Of a DNA stretch of 64,000 nucleotides, positions 43,322 through 52,478 are shown in pieces. The translations under genes and the position numbers were made by a program. Numbering within the stretch: the stretch's first letter is position 1; each line of letters starts with the position of its first letter. Source of the DNA: Pseudonocardia autotrophica (GTDB taxonomy: Bacteria; Actinomycetota; Actinomycetes; Mycobacteriales; Pseudonocardiaceae); assembly GCF_003945385.1 (NCBI RefSeq), contig NZ_AP018920.1:558001-622000 (forward strand). Direction: 5' to 3'. The notes beneath the pieces were generated by a model. That model was given only the letters and a program-made list of their open reading frames with translations, searched no databases and was not told the DNA's origin.

Positions 43322-44624
43322 AGTGACGCCCGGACCCGGATCGCGCGGCTGACCCGGCTGCGGGACAGGCTCGCCGATATCGGGCCCGAGATCGGCCGCG
43401 CGCTGTTCGACGATCTCGGCCGACCGTACGAGGACCAGCCGTTCGACCTGCAGGTCTCGCTCGCGGCGGTCGACGAGACCGTGGCGGAGCTCGAGTCGTG
43501 GATGGCCCCGGTACCGGTCGAGCTGACGGTGCCCACCCCCGGTGCGGAGGCCTTCCTGACCTACGAGGCGAAGGGCACCGTGCTGTTGTTCGGTCCCTGG
43601 AACTTCCCCTTCCACCTGATCGTCAAGCCGCTCGTCGCGATGATCGCCGCGGGCAACACCGTCGTCGTGAAGCCGTCGGAGATGGCCCCGGCTACCAGCG
43701 CGCTGGTAGCCGGGATCATCCGTGACGTCTTTCCCGAGGAGGAGGTGGCGGTCTTCGAGGGTGACATCCCGGTTGCCACCGCACTGCTCGAGAAGCCGTT
43801 CGACCACATGTTCATGACCGGTAGCCCGAATGTCGGCAAGGTCATGATGACGGCGGCTGCGAAGCATCTGGCCTCGGTCACGCTCGAGCTGGGAGGCAAG
43901 AACCCCGCGATCCTCGACGGCACCGCGGATCTGGAGCTCGCCGCCCGCCAGCTCGCGACCGGGCGGACGATGAACGGCGGTCAGGTCTGCCTGAGCACGG
44001 ACTACGTCCTGGTCCCGAACGCCATGAAGGACGAGTTGATCAGCAGGATCGCCGCGGCGTTCAGCGCCGACTTCTACACCGACGGGGAGTTCCGGGCCGA
44101 CGCGGGAGCCCGGTTCGTCGACCGGCGCAACTTCGAGCGGGTGACCGGCTACCTGGACGACGCCGTCGCGAAGGGGGCGACCGTCCATGCCGGCGGCGGC
44201 TCCGACGCCGACCGGTTGGTGCTCGAGCCGACGGTGGTCAGCGGTGCCCCGCTCGACAGCGACCTCATGCGCGAGGAGATCTTCGGACCGATCGTGGCCG
44301 TGGTGGGCTACGACGACCTGTCCGAAGCCCTCGAGCTGATCCACTCGCACGGCAAGCCGCTGGGCATGTGCGTCTTCTCCCGGGACGACGAGTTCGTGCG
44401 GACCGTGCTCGCCCACACGTCGTCGGGAGGTGTGTCGGTCAACAACTGGTCCGGCAACTATTTCGACGACGCACTCCCGTTCGGCGGGACCGGAGCGAGC
44501 GGTATCGGGCGTTATCACTCCGTGCACGGGTTCCGCGAGCTGTCCCACGAACGGGCCGTCTTCCGGACTCCGGCCTGACCCGGTATGGACTGACCGTCGA
44601 ACACTGATCAGGAGGGGACCGTTC

Positions 44625-45482
44625 GTGCAGATCGGGGTTGCCGCGTTCATCACGGAGGACGGGATCGATCCGGTGCAGTTGGCCAGGGCGGTGGAGGACC
44701 GCGGCCTCGCCGCACTTTTCGTCACCGAACACACGCACATTCCGGTGAACCGTCGATCGCCCTGGCCCGGCGGGGGTGAGCTGCCCCGCGAGTACAGCCA
44801 TACGTTCGACCCCTTCGTCGCGCTCGGTGCAATGGCCGCGGTGACGGAGAGCATCGTGTTGGGTACAGCGGTGACACTGGTCAATCAGCGGCACCCGATC
44901 ACCCTGGCCAAACAGGTCGCCAGCGTCGAGCGCCTCGCACCCGGCCGAGTCGAACTCGGCGTCGGACCCGGCTGGAACGCCGAGGAGATGCGCAACCACG
45001 GTGTGGACCCGCGGTGGCGTACTGCACGGATGCTCGACCACCTCGATGCCGTGCGGACCCTCTGGGCACAGGACGAGGCCGAGCATCACGGAGAGTTCGT
45101 GGACTTCGACCCTGTCTGGTGCTGGCCCAAGCCGACGGCGCCGGTGCCGGTGCTGATCGCCGGAACCGGACCCACTGTGCTCGACCGTGTTCTGTCGCAC
45201 GGCGACGGATGGCTCCCGCTGCGCATCCCGCGTCGCGAGCTGGGTTCTTTCGGCAACCGGATCGCCGAGTTGCGTTCGCGTGCGGCCGAGACCGGCCGCT
45301 GCAGGATCCCGGTGACCCTCTACGGCGGGATGCCGGAACGGAGCGTGGCGGAGGACTACGCCGCAGCGGGCGTCGACCGGCTGCTCATCACTCTCACCGG
45401 GTCTTCCGGCGCAGACCCGGCGCCGCCCGTGCTGGCCGAGCTGGACATCATGGCGGAACTGGCCGAGCACACAGACGGATGA
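44625..45482 (+). CDS. LLM-class F420-dependent oxidoreductase
   Basis: A 285-residue TIM-barrel protein of the luciferase-like family. LFVTEHTHIPVNRRSPWPGG, LVNQRHPITLAKQVASVE and the phosphate region GVGPGWNAEEMRNHG are typical for actinobacterial F420-dependent members. It would reduce or oxidise a pathway intermediate with F420 or FMN. Start GTG 44625 with AGGAGGGG eight bases upstream. It follows the ALDH by 46 bp and may be the last gene of the adh operon; the IS insertion in the ALDH could be polar on it. Confidence 0.85.
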   Translation: MQIGVAAFITEDGIDPVQLARAVEDRGLAALFVTEHTHIPVNRRSPWPGGGELPREYSHTFDPFVALGAMAAVTESIVLGTAVTLVNQRHPITLAKQVASVERLAPGRVELGVGPGWNAEEMRNHGVDPRWRTARMLDHLDAVRTLWAQDEAEHHGEFVDFDPVWCWPKPTAPVPVLIAGTGPTVLDRVLSHGDGWLPLRIPRRELGSFGNRIAELRSRAAETGRCRIPVTLYGGMPERSVAEDYAAAGVDRLLITLTGSSGADPAPPVLAELDIMAELAEHTDG

Positions 45483-45559
45483 GATCGGCACTATTGCCAG
45501 CCCCCCACATTGGGGCACCTCGGCATGACCGCCTGAACACAGCCGTGCATCGTCATCGA

Positions 45560-45778
45560 CCTGCGGCAGAAGAACGTCCTCGACTGCCGTCGCTGGACCA
45601 CCGCACCAGGCTCCAGCTGGTGATCGTGTCCTGGATCGCGAGCACTCACCACCGCAGACGACGCCAGGACACCCTCGGACGTCTCACTCCCGTCGGGTTC
45701 GAGACACTGCCTGCGGTGGCGGTTCCGGTGGCGTCCCCGCCGGTGGTGGAAGTAGCGGCCCCTGTCCGGCGTGGCTGA
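45560..45778 (+). pseudogene. C-terminal remnant of an IS3-family transposase
   Basis: Only the tail of the OrfB integrase is left: LVIVSWIASTHHRRRRQDTLGRLTPVGFET, the usual end of IS3-family proteins (catalytic residues lost). The preceding ~70 bp show no homology I can name. The IS256-type element begins about 20 bp further on. Confidence 0.7.
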
Positions 45779-45795
45779 GCACGTAGGACGGGCCA

Positions 45796-47104
45796 TCGCG
45801 TGAGTCTCTGTATGAACCCGCCAAGGAACATGCAGAAGGAAGGACATCACGCGATGGCCCTGGACCAGTCTGCCCTGCTCGAAGTCCTCGACGCACTCAA
45901 GACCGCCGATGTCGGTGACCGTGTCCGCGTCGCCGCGGAGACGATCTATCAGGCGTTGATCGAGGCCGAGCTCACCGAGTCGATCGGCGCCGGCCGCCAC
46001 GAACGCACCGAGTCCCGCACCGCCCAACGCAACGGGCACCGCACCCGCACCCTGTCGACCACCGCCGGGGACCTGGAACTGCGGATCCCGAAACTGCGTA
46101 CCGGGTCGTTCTTCCCGTCCCTGCTCGAACGCCGCCGCCGGGTCGACCAGGCCCTGTTCGCGGTCGTGATGGAGGCCTACCTCCACGGGGTGTCCACGAG
46201 GAAGGTCGACGACCTGGTCAAAGCGTTGGGCGCTGATTCGGGGATCTCCAAGTCCGAGGTCTCCCGGATCTGCGCCGACCTCGACACCGAGGTCGGAGCG
46301 TTCCGCGACCGCTCCCTGGCAGACCAGGCGTTTCCCTACGTGTTCCTCGACGCCACCTACTGCAAGGCCCGCGTCGACCACCGCGTCGTCTCGCAGGCGG
46401 TGGTGATCGCCACCGGCGTCCGGGCCGACGGGTGGCGGGAGGTCCTCGGGTTCGCCGTCGGCGACAGCGAGGACGGCGCGTTCTGGACCGCGTTCCTGCG
46501 CAGCCTCAAAGCCCGCGGCCTCGGCGGAGTGCAACTGGTGATCTCCGACGCCCACACCGGTCTCACCCAGGCCATCTCCGCGGTCCTGCTCGGCGCGGCG
46601 TGGCAACGCTGCCGGGTGCATTTCCTGCGCAACGTCCTGGCCCAGGTCCCCAAGGGCAACGCCGAGATGGTCGCCGCCGCGATCCGCACGATCTTCGCCC
46701 AACCCAAGGCCGACATGGTCCGTGACCAGCTCAACGTGATCGCGGCCATGCTCGGCCGCCAATCAGCGAAGGTCGAGACGATGCTGCGCGACGCCGCCCC
46801 GGACCTGCTGGCCTTCGCCGACTTCCCGGCCGCGCACTGGAAGAAGATCTGGTCGACCAACCCCCTGGAGCGGTTGAACAAGGAGGTCAAACGTCGCACC
46901 GACGTCGTCGGCGTGTTCCCCAACCCCGAAGCCCTACTCCGGCTGGCCGGTGCCGTGCTGGTCGAAGCCCACGACGAATGGCAGGCAGGAGACCGCCGCT
47001 ACCTCAGCGAGGCCACCATGGCGCTGCTCGCCCCCACCCCGGCGGAGGAGGTAGCCGAGCCCGAACTCATCACGGCATGATCTGACCTGCAGAGACCCTC
47101 GCGA
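45796..47104 (+). mobile_element. IS256-family insertion sequence
   Basis: Inner terminal repeats TCGCGTGAGTCTCTGTA (45796-45812) and TGCAGAGACCCTCGCGA (47088-47104) pair at 14 of 17 positions. The outer borders and target duplication could not be fixed, so the element may extend a few bases further on each side. Confidence 0.65.
45854..47080 (+). CDS. IS256-family (mutator-type) transposase
   Basis: A 408-residue transposase with RRRVDQALFAVVMEAYLHGVSTRKVDDLV, catalytic Asp in VFLDATYCKARVDH and VISDAHTGL, the C/DxxH-like WQRCRVHFLRNVL, and Glu in STNPLERLNKEVKRR. Complete frame; AAGGAAGG precedes ATG 45854. Likely functional. Confidence 0.93.
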   Translation: MALDQSALLEVLDALKTADVGDRVRVAAETIYQALIEAELTESIGAGRHERTESRTAQRNGHRTRTLSTTAGDLELRIPKLRTGSFFPSLLERRRRVDQALFAVVMEAYLHGVSTRKVDDLVKALGADSGISKSEVSRICADLDTEVGAFRDRSLADQAFPYVFLDATYCKARVDHRVVSQAVVIATGVRADGWREVLGFAVGDSEDGAFWTAFLRSLKARGLGGVQLVISDAHTGLTQAISAVLLGAAWQRCRVHFLRNVLAQVPKGNAEMVAAAIRTIFAQPKADMVRDQLNVIAAMLGRQSAKVETMLRDAAPDLLAFADFPAAHWKKIWSTNPLERLNKEVKRRTDVVGVFPNPEALLRLAGAVLVEAHDEWQAGDRRYLSEATMALLAPTPAEEVAEPELITA

Positions 47105-47237
47105 ACGACTTACACCACCCGAGGGGACGTCACCGGCGGTTCCCATTCTGGAATCCGTCCCTCGTTTCTACGGTGTCGCGCAGGACGCTCAGATGCCGGG
47201 TACTTCGGCGAGAGCGACCGCGCTGTCGTCCACCGAT

Positions 47238-48445
47238 CTACATCGCTCCGAACTCGTCAGCCATCGTGTCGCTGAGCGCGACTGCTTGACACAGCACGCC
47301 TGCGGGCGCGGCGGACCCGTGCTTGCGCAGGGCCTCGATCGTCGACGTGACGACGGCCCCCGTGCGCCCGGACGCCACTTGTAGCGCCAGTGGTTGCAGG
47401 TGCGCGAGTGTGTCGCGCGCCTGATCCCATGATCGTGCTCTGACCTGCGCTCGGGCCAGGTTCGCCCGGTGGATGAACTTGCTGCGCGTCTCGCCGTCCG
47501 GCACCGCGTCGGCGGAGCGCTCGAATGCGTTCAGCGCGCCCGCGACGTCGCCGAGATCTGAGCGGCACATCGCTTCGTGCCACCAGAGTTCTCGTTCGTC
47601 CACCCACCATGCCCACGGTGGGTCGGACGGGCCGACGCCGTCGCCGTACAGCGACATCGCTTCCCGGAAGGTCACGAGTGCCGCGTCGTCGCGACCTTGA
47701 GCCTGAGCACGGGCTTTCCGGACGAGAAACAGGGCGCGCACTCGAGGAGACAGGCGGTATGGGCCTTCCAACACCGATTCGGCAAGGTGCAAGGCCTCGA
47801 AGGGACGGGCCAGGTACCCGGCGTGCATGCTCGCGTTCTGGACGGTGAGCAGTTCAACGGTGGTGTCACCGACGAGGCGGCTGTAGTAGAGCGATTCCTG
47901 ATGCGCCGGACGAGATCGTGGCGAGCGGCATCGTAGGCGAGCCATCCCGTGATCTCGGCGAGTTCCCCGGTGGCTGCAAGCAGGTCGGTCTTGATCCCCG
48001 GCTCGAACAGCCCGGCGCCGACCTAGCGTGTCAGGGACCGGAGGAACCGGCCTGCGACGCGGACGAGGTCGGTCCCGCCGAACTGGTTGTCCAGCGTGAC
48101 GAGCTGGCGCATGTGGCGGTGGATCTCGGTCAGGTTCTCCGGGCCGATGCGGTCACCGGGCTGGATCGCCACCGGCATGTTCAGGATGGACGGCTCCGGA
48201 GTGACCACACCCCCGTCCCCGGCCGGCGGTGGCTCGGTCAGGCCGAGGTCCACCTCCGACGCCCGGTACAGGCGGGTGTAGCCGCGCCGCAGGCGTTCGC
48301 CCGGTCGCGCGGCCCCACGTTCGTGGCGCCTGATCATCTCGACCGACACACCGAGTCGTTCGCCGACCTGTTCCTGGGTGAGCCCGAGCGCGCGCCTGCG
48401 GTCGGCCAGCGTCGGAGTGAGCCGTGGGCTTCTCGGGCGGGCCAT
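47238..48445 (-). pseudogene. XRE-family regulator with TPR-like C-terminal part, broken
   Basis: Actinobacterial ~400-residue XRE regulator. The N-terminal HTH is intact (LGLTQEQVGERLGVSVEMIRRHERG). The frame stops at TAG 48023-48025 after FLRSLTR, yet continues in the same frame as VGAGLFEPGIKTDLLAATGELAEITGWLAYDAARHDLV; near 47912 a one-base shift is then needed to reach HQESLYYSRLVGDTTVELLTVQNASMHAGYLARP and the TPR-like end at 47238. Two independent lesions mean it is a pseudogene, though the N-terminal 140 residues could still be made as a DNA-binding fragment. Confidence 0.8.
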
Positions 48446-48616
48446 CTCCGGTGACTCCCCTGTCCGGCACTCGGGTTCTCGACGGTGGAGTTTAGCGCCC
48501 GGGCTGGGTTCCGGTGGGGGTTTCGGTAGGGGGCGGTGGAGGTTTCGGTTCCTGGTTTCCGCAGGTCGTCACGGGTCTCCTGGTGCCGATGAACAGCAAC
48601 GGAGTTCGCCGAGGAG

Positions 48617-49003
48617 GTGAGTGCGGTGGAGGTGCGCAGTAGGTGCCACGTGTGCGCGGCGGCCGTCGGCCTGTCGGCCGGCGCTGCGGCCCCGGTGGTG
48701 TGCGGGCGTCAACGGTGCCGCGTCGGCGTGGAGCACGAGCGCCTGGTCGTGCCGGTCCTGCTGGATCGCCCGGAGTGGCTGGACGCGACCGAGATCGCCC
48801 GGTCGGCGGGGCTGGCTGTGACCGCCGTGCGGACGGTACTGGTGCGCATGGTCCGTCGTGGCCTGGTCATCTCGCGACGGCAGCGGGTACGGCGCCGCCC
48901 GTCGGCCGGGCGCGCCGAGTTCCGGCTCACCGAACGGGGCGCTCCGATGACGCGACTGCTGATCGGTTGCGCCGCAACGATGACCGCGGCGGTCCTGCGA
49001 TGA
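48617..49003 (+). CDS. Winged-helix DNA-binding protein with Cys-rich N-terminus
   Basis: A ~125-residue protein. The N-terminal third has Cys pairs (CHVCAAAV and CGRQRC) that could form a small zinc knuckle; the rest is a winged helix (LDATEIARSAGLAVTAVRTVLVRMVRRGLVISRRQRV). No named family recognised. GTG 48617 overlaps the AGGAGG motif, which fits better with GTG 48626 as the start. It is preceded by a G-rich leader with repeated GGTTTCGGT-like units. Target unknown. Confidence 0.55.
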   Translation: MSAVEVRSRCHVCAAAVGLSAGAAAPVVCGRQRCRVGVEHERLVVPVLLDRPEWLDATEIARSAGLAVTAVRTVLVRMVRRGLVISRRQRVRRRPSAGRAEFRLTERGAPMTRLLIGCAATMTAAVLR

Positions 49004-49291
49004 TGCCGCGCCGACCGACCGCCGCCGGACCTGAGGCGGTGGACCGGCCCGGACACCACGAGCCGCGGCGCACGTACACCACACACGTCACCAGCTTCTT
49101 GCGCAGCGGGACCACGGCCCGCGGCGCGGTTCCCCGCCGGAGTTCCGGCGCAAGCTTCAAGAAATGTGGAATCGAGCGGCACCCCGCCACCCCGGTGTGA
49201 TCTTCTTCCGGAGTGCTGCCGTTCGCCGGCCGGTGGCCCTCGAGACGGGTTCCGGCAGGCGAGGTGGGTGCCGAACGTGTCGGAGCCGACG

Positions 49292-51166
49292 ATGCGGACC
49301 GTGCCGCTCCTGTGCCGGCTCACGCTGGTGCTGTTGCTGGTCGCCGGGCTCGTTCCCGCGGCGGCCGGGGCGGCGGTGGCTGCTCCGGCTCCGGAACCGC
49401 CGGGCGAGCTCGCTCCGACGATGGTCGTGCTGGACGGCTCGGGGTCGATGACCGGGCCGGACCCGTCGGGCGGCACGAAGATCGACGCGGCGCGGCAGGC
49501 GGTGCACGCGCTCGTCGACGGCACCGCCGACGGCGCCCCGCTCGGCCTGGCGGTCTACGGCACCGGGACCGGGAACGCGCCCGAGGAGCGCGACCGCGGC
49601 TGCCAGGACGTCTCGGTCGTGCGCGGACCGCTGGCGCTGGACCGCGGTGAACTGCTCGGTGCGGTCGACCGGGTCACGCCGCGCGGCTACACGCCGATCG
49701 GCCGATCCCTGCAGGTCGCGGCGGAGCAGCTGCCGTCCGAGGGGCCGCGCTCGGTCGTGCTGGTCTCCGACGGCGAGGACACCTGCGCCCCGCCGGAGCC
49801 GTGCGAGGTCGCTCGCACGCTCGCGGAGAGCGGCGTCGATCTCGTCGTGCACACGGTCGGTTTCGGCGTCGACGACCCTGCGCGCGAGCAGCTCGGCTGC
49901 ATCGCCCGGACGACCGGCGGCACCTACACCGACGCACCCGAGGGCTCCGACCTGCAACGGGTCCTGCCCCGCGTCGCGGCCACCGCGCTGCGCAACTACG
50001 AGCCGACCGGGGCACCGATCACCGGTGGGCCCGACGCCGTCGCGGCGCCCACCGCCGGCCCCGGCGACTATCTCGACACGATCGGACAACGAGAGACACG
50101 CTTCTACGCCCTCGACGTCCCGGCCGGGGCGACCGCGCGGTTCAGCGCGACGGTCGCGTACCCGCGGGTGCCCGATGTGGACACGATCGACGACTTCAAC
50201 AGTCTGATCCTGCGCACCCTCGGCGCCACCGGACGCGACTGCCTCCGGTCGTCGACCGAGCAGCAGAACCGGTCCAGCGACGGGGCACCGCTGACCGTCG
50301 CCACCGTCTGGGACGGCGCGGAACCGACCGCCACCGGTCCGGACGGCTGTACCGGCCCGGGCCGGTACGTGTTCTCCCTGGAGTGGGGACGGGTGTCCGC
50401 CGGGGTCCCCGCCCGGCTGCCCGTCGAGCTGTCACTGGCGGTCGAGCCGGGTGTCACCGATCCCGGCCCGCCCGGGGTGCTCCCGGCCGCCGAGCTCACC
50501 CCCGGGGGCACCGAACCGGTCCCGGTGCCCGCGGGCGCGACGTTCGGCTCGGCGGCCGAGCTCGCCGGGCCGGGTGCCTACACCGACGTCGTGCGGCGCG
50601 GCGAGTTCGTCTTCTACCGCGTTCGACTGGAGTGGGGGCAGTCGCTGGCCTACCGGGTGACGCTGGCCGAGACCCCCGGCCGGGGGCCGGCGAACGTCTC
50701 GTTCGCCCGGACGGTGCTCTACGCGCCGAGCCGGGAGGAGATCGGACAGGTGTTCACCTCCTACAACGGTGCGGCGAGCGTCCTCCCGCACGATCGGCCC
50801 GCGCTGTCGACGCACCCGGTCCGCTACCTCAACCGGGAGTCGACCGACGTCGCCGTCCGGCCCCAGAGCGTGCCCGGCTGGTTCTACATCGGCGTCCAGG
50901 TCTCACCCCCGCGGGACGAGCGCAGCGCATCGGCCGCGCCGGTTCCGGTGCGGCTGGACCTCAGCGTCGGCGGCGCCGTCGAACCGGGCCCGGCCTATGC
51001 GGTGGCTACGCCCGGCCCGGCGGCCGGCCAGGCCGATGCGGACGGCCGTGCCGACGACGGCGGAGACACCCGCGATGGTGCGTGGTTCCTACCGTTCGCC
51101 GTCGCCGCGGGGGCGATACCGGTGATCGGTGTGTTCGCCTGGCTGAGGTGGCGCCGGCGGCGGTGA
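49292..51166 (+). CDS. Exported vWA-domain protein with C-terminal membrane anchor
   Basis: A 624-residue protein: signal peptide (residues 1-30), vWA domain (about 42-215) with a complete MIDAS motif DGSGSMT (48-54) and the downstream Thr and Asp (YTPIG; SDGEDTC), then two long beta-rich segments, and a C-terminal membrane helix (FLPFAVAAGAIPVIGVFAWL) followed by RWRRRR. Paired Cys in CAPPEPCEVA and CLRSS/DGCTG suggest disulfides. It would sit on the outer face of the membrane and bind a protein or sugar partner via a metal ion. Neighbours give no clue. Start ATG 49292 with GGAG upstream. Confidence 0.85.
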   Translation: MRTVPLLCRLTLVLLLVAGLVPAAAGAAVAAPAPEPPGELAPTMVVLDGSGSMTGPDPSGGTKIDAARQAVHALVDGTADGAPLGLAVYGTGTGNAPEERDRGCQDVSVVRGPLALDRGELLGAVDRVTPRGYTPIGRSLQVAAEQLPSEGPRSVVLVSDGEDTCAPPEPCEVARTLAESGVDLVVHTVGFGVDDPAREQLGCIARTTGGTYTDAPEGSDLQRVLPRVAATALRNYEPTGAPITGGPDAVAAPTAGPGDYLDTIGQRETRFYALDVPAGATARFSATVAYPRVPDVDTIDDFNSLILRTLGATGRDCLRSSTEQQNRSSDGAPLTVATVWDGAEPTATGPDGCTGPGRYVFSLEWGRVSAGVPARLPVELSLAVEPGVTDPGPPGVLPAAELTPGGTEPVPVPAGATFGSAAELAGPGAYTDVVRRGEFVFYRVRLEWGQSLAYRVTLAETPGRGPANVSFARTVLYAPSREEIGQVFTSYNGAASVLPHDRPALSTHPVRYLNRESTDVAVRPQSVPGWFYIGVQVSPPRDERSASAAPVPVRLDLSVGGAVEPGPAYAVATPGPAAGQADADGRADDGGDTRDGAWFLPFAVAAGAIPVIGVFAWLRWRRRR

Positions 51167-51369
51167 CCCAGGACGTCCGCGACGGGGCCGACACCGTGGT
51201 CGGGGCCGTGGTGGCGTTCGGCACCCCGGCGGACGTCGCCCGCCAGGTCCGCGCGCACCGGGACGCCGGCGCCGACCACGTTCGACTCGACCCGGTCGTT
51301 CACGACGTCGAGACCGGTGTCGGACAGCTCGAACAGATGGGGACCCTGCTCTCGGCCCCGGCATCCTGA
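51163..51369 (+). pseudogene. C-terminal fragment of an LLM-class oxidoreductase
   Basis: VVAFGTPADVARQVRAHRDAGADHVRLDPV is the standard end of F420-dependent LLM proteins. Only ~70 residues exist; the remainder is replaced by the vWA gene, whose stop overlaps the fragment's first codon. Probably left by a deletion junction. Confidence 0.75.
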
Positions 51370-52407
51370 TCACTCCCCGGCGAGGCATGGATCGGATCGC
51401 ACGGCGATCGAACGACCGTTCCGAGCGAGGGCGCTGAGCACGCCGGCCGCGTCGAACATCTCGGCCGGGGCGCCGGCGCCGGGGTGGCGGTGGCGCCCTT
51501 CGATCAGTCGAACGGCGCCCTCGACCACGATCGGCGCGGTGACCGCATAGATGTCACGCCCGGTGGCGACGATCCGGCGTGTCTCGGTCCCGCGACGCAC
51601 GACGACGTCCACGACGAACTGCTGGGCCGAGCGCCCTTCCTCGTCGGCCGCGGGCGGCGCCGGGGTCCGCGCATCGTGGAGATCGTCGAGCGGGGCGGTG
51701 TTCAGGTACGAGCGGAGCTCGCCGACCTTCAGGTGGTGCCCGATGGTGACGACCTCCGAGAACGGCAGCTCCACGACCGGCTGGACGCCCAACGGTGGGG
51801 GATAGGGCCAGGTGCCCGTCGGAGCGGGATCGTCCAGTGCGGTCAGCGTCCCGTCGCGGATCACGAGGCGGGTCGCGGTGTTGCGGGCGCCGGTGGCCCG
51901 GGTGCCGGCCGTCGGCCACCATCGGTCCAAGCCGATCGCGATCTCGACCTCGTCGGCCTGCGATCCGCCCCCGAGCGCAGCGGTGACGAGCAGGTCGGCC
52001 AGACCGCCGAAGAAGGCCATCGCCGGGACCACGGCAACACCCGCCGACCGGGCGGGAGCGTCGAGCTCGTTGTACAGAGCCTGCACGACCGGCTGCTCGG
52101 CGGTCACATCCAGGTAGTGAGCACCGGCCTCGACGGCGGCGCGGGCGAGCGGGAGCGCGGTGTCGAGGAACGGTCCAGCGCAGTTGATCACCACCGCAGC
52201 ACCCTCGATCGCCCGACGGAGTCCGCCGGGGTCGTCAGTGCGCCCGACCCGTCGATCGAGTGCGTCCTACCTGGCGATGCGGGCGACACCGTCGGCGCTG
52301 CGACCGGCCGGCACGGGGGTCAGGCCACGTCGCAGCAGCTCATCGACGACGAAGCGGCCCGTGTGACCGGAGGCGCCGTAGACCAGGACTCGTTCGGTTG
52401 TATTCAC
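51370..52407 (-). pseudogene. Saccharopine-dehydrogenase-like oxidoreductase with in-frame TAG
   Basis: Start GTG 52407: VNTTERVLVYGASGHTGRFVVDELLRRG, an NAD(P)-binding Rossmann motif (GASGHTG). After GVARIAR the frame has TAG at 52267-52269 and then continues without shift as DALDRRVGRTDDPGGLRRAIEGAAVVINCAGPFLDTA to the normal end at 51370. Total 345 codons. One amber codon is the only defect. Members are annotated saccharopine dehydrogenase NADP-binding domain proteins, mostly of unknown reaction. It diverges from the GlxA-type regulator, which probably controls it. Confidence 0.85.
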
Positions 52408-52445
52408 GCCACCATCGTCGGCGTGACGCCGAACCCGACACGAGC

Positions 52446-52478
52446 GTCTGAAACGACGACGTACGTATAGTTTCGGAC
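52446..52478. promoter_or_regulatory. Palindrome in the divergent GlxA/oxidoreductase promoter
   Basis: GTCTGAAAC at 52446-52454 and GTTTCGGAC at 52470-52478 form an inverted repeat with one mismatch and a 15-bp spacer, ending directly before the regulator's ATG. Candidate autoregulatory operator. Confidence 0.6.

Larger units (their letters stand above)
42308..44578 (+). pseudogene. Aldehyde dehydrogenase split by an IS5-family insertion
   Basis: The gene starts at ATG 42308 (MPSTQSEIDRVFALQKAHQWTVKSS), is cut after codon 25 by the IS, and resumes at 43325 as DARTRIARLTRLRDRL. Joining 42308-42382 to 43325-44578 restores a 442-residue frame exactly, showing the insertion is the only defect. 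The enzyme resembles coniferyl-aldehyde (class 3) dehydrogenases: TLELGGKNPAIL (Glu) and GGQVCLSTDY (catalytic Cys). An internal start in the downstream part is possible (GTG and ATG codons near 43490-43500), but would lose the N-terminal helices. Confidence 0.93.
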
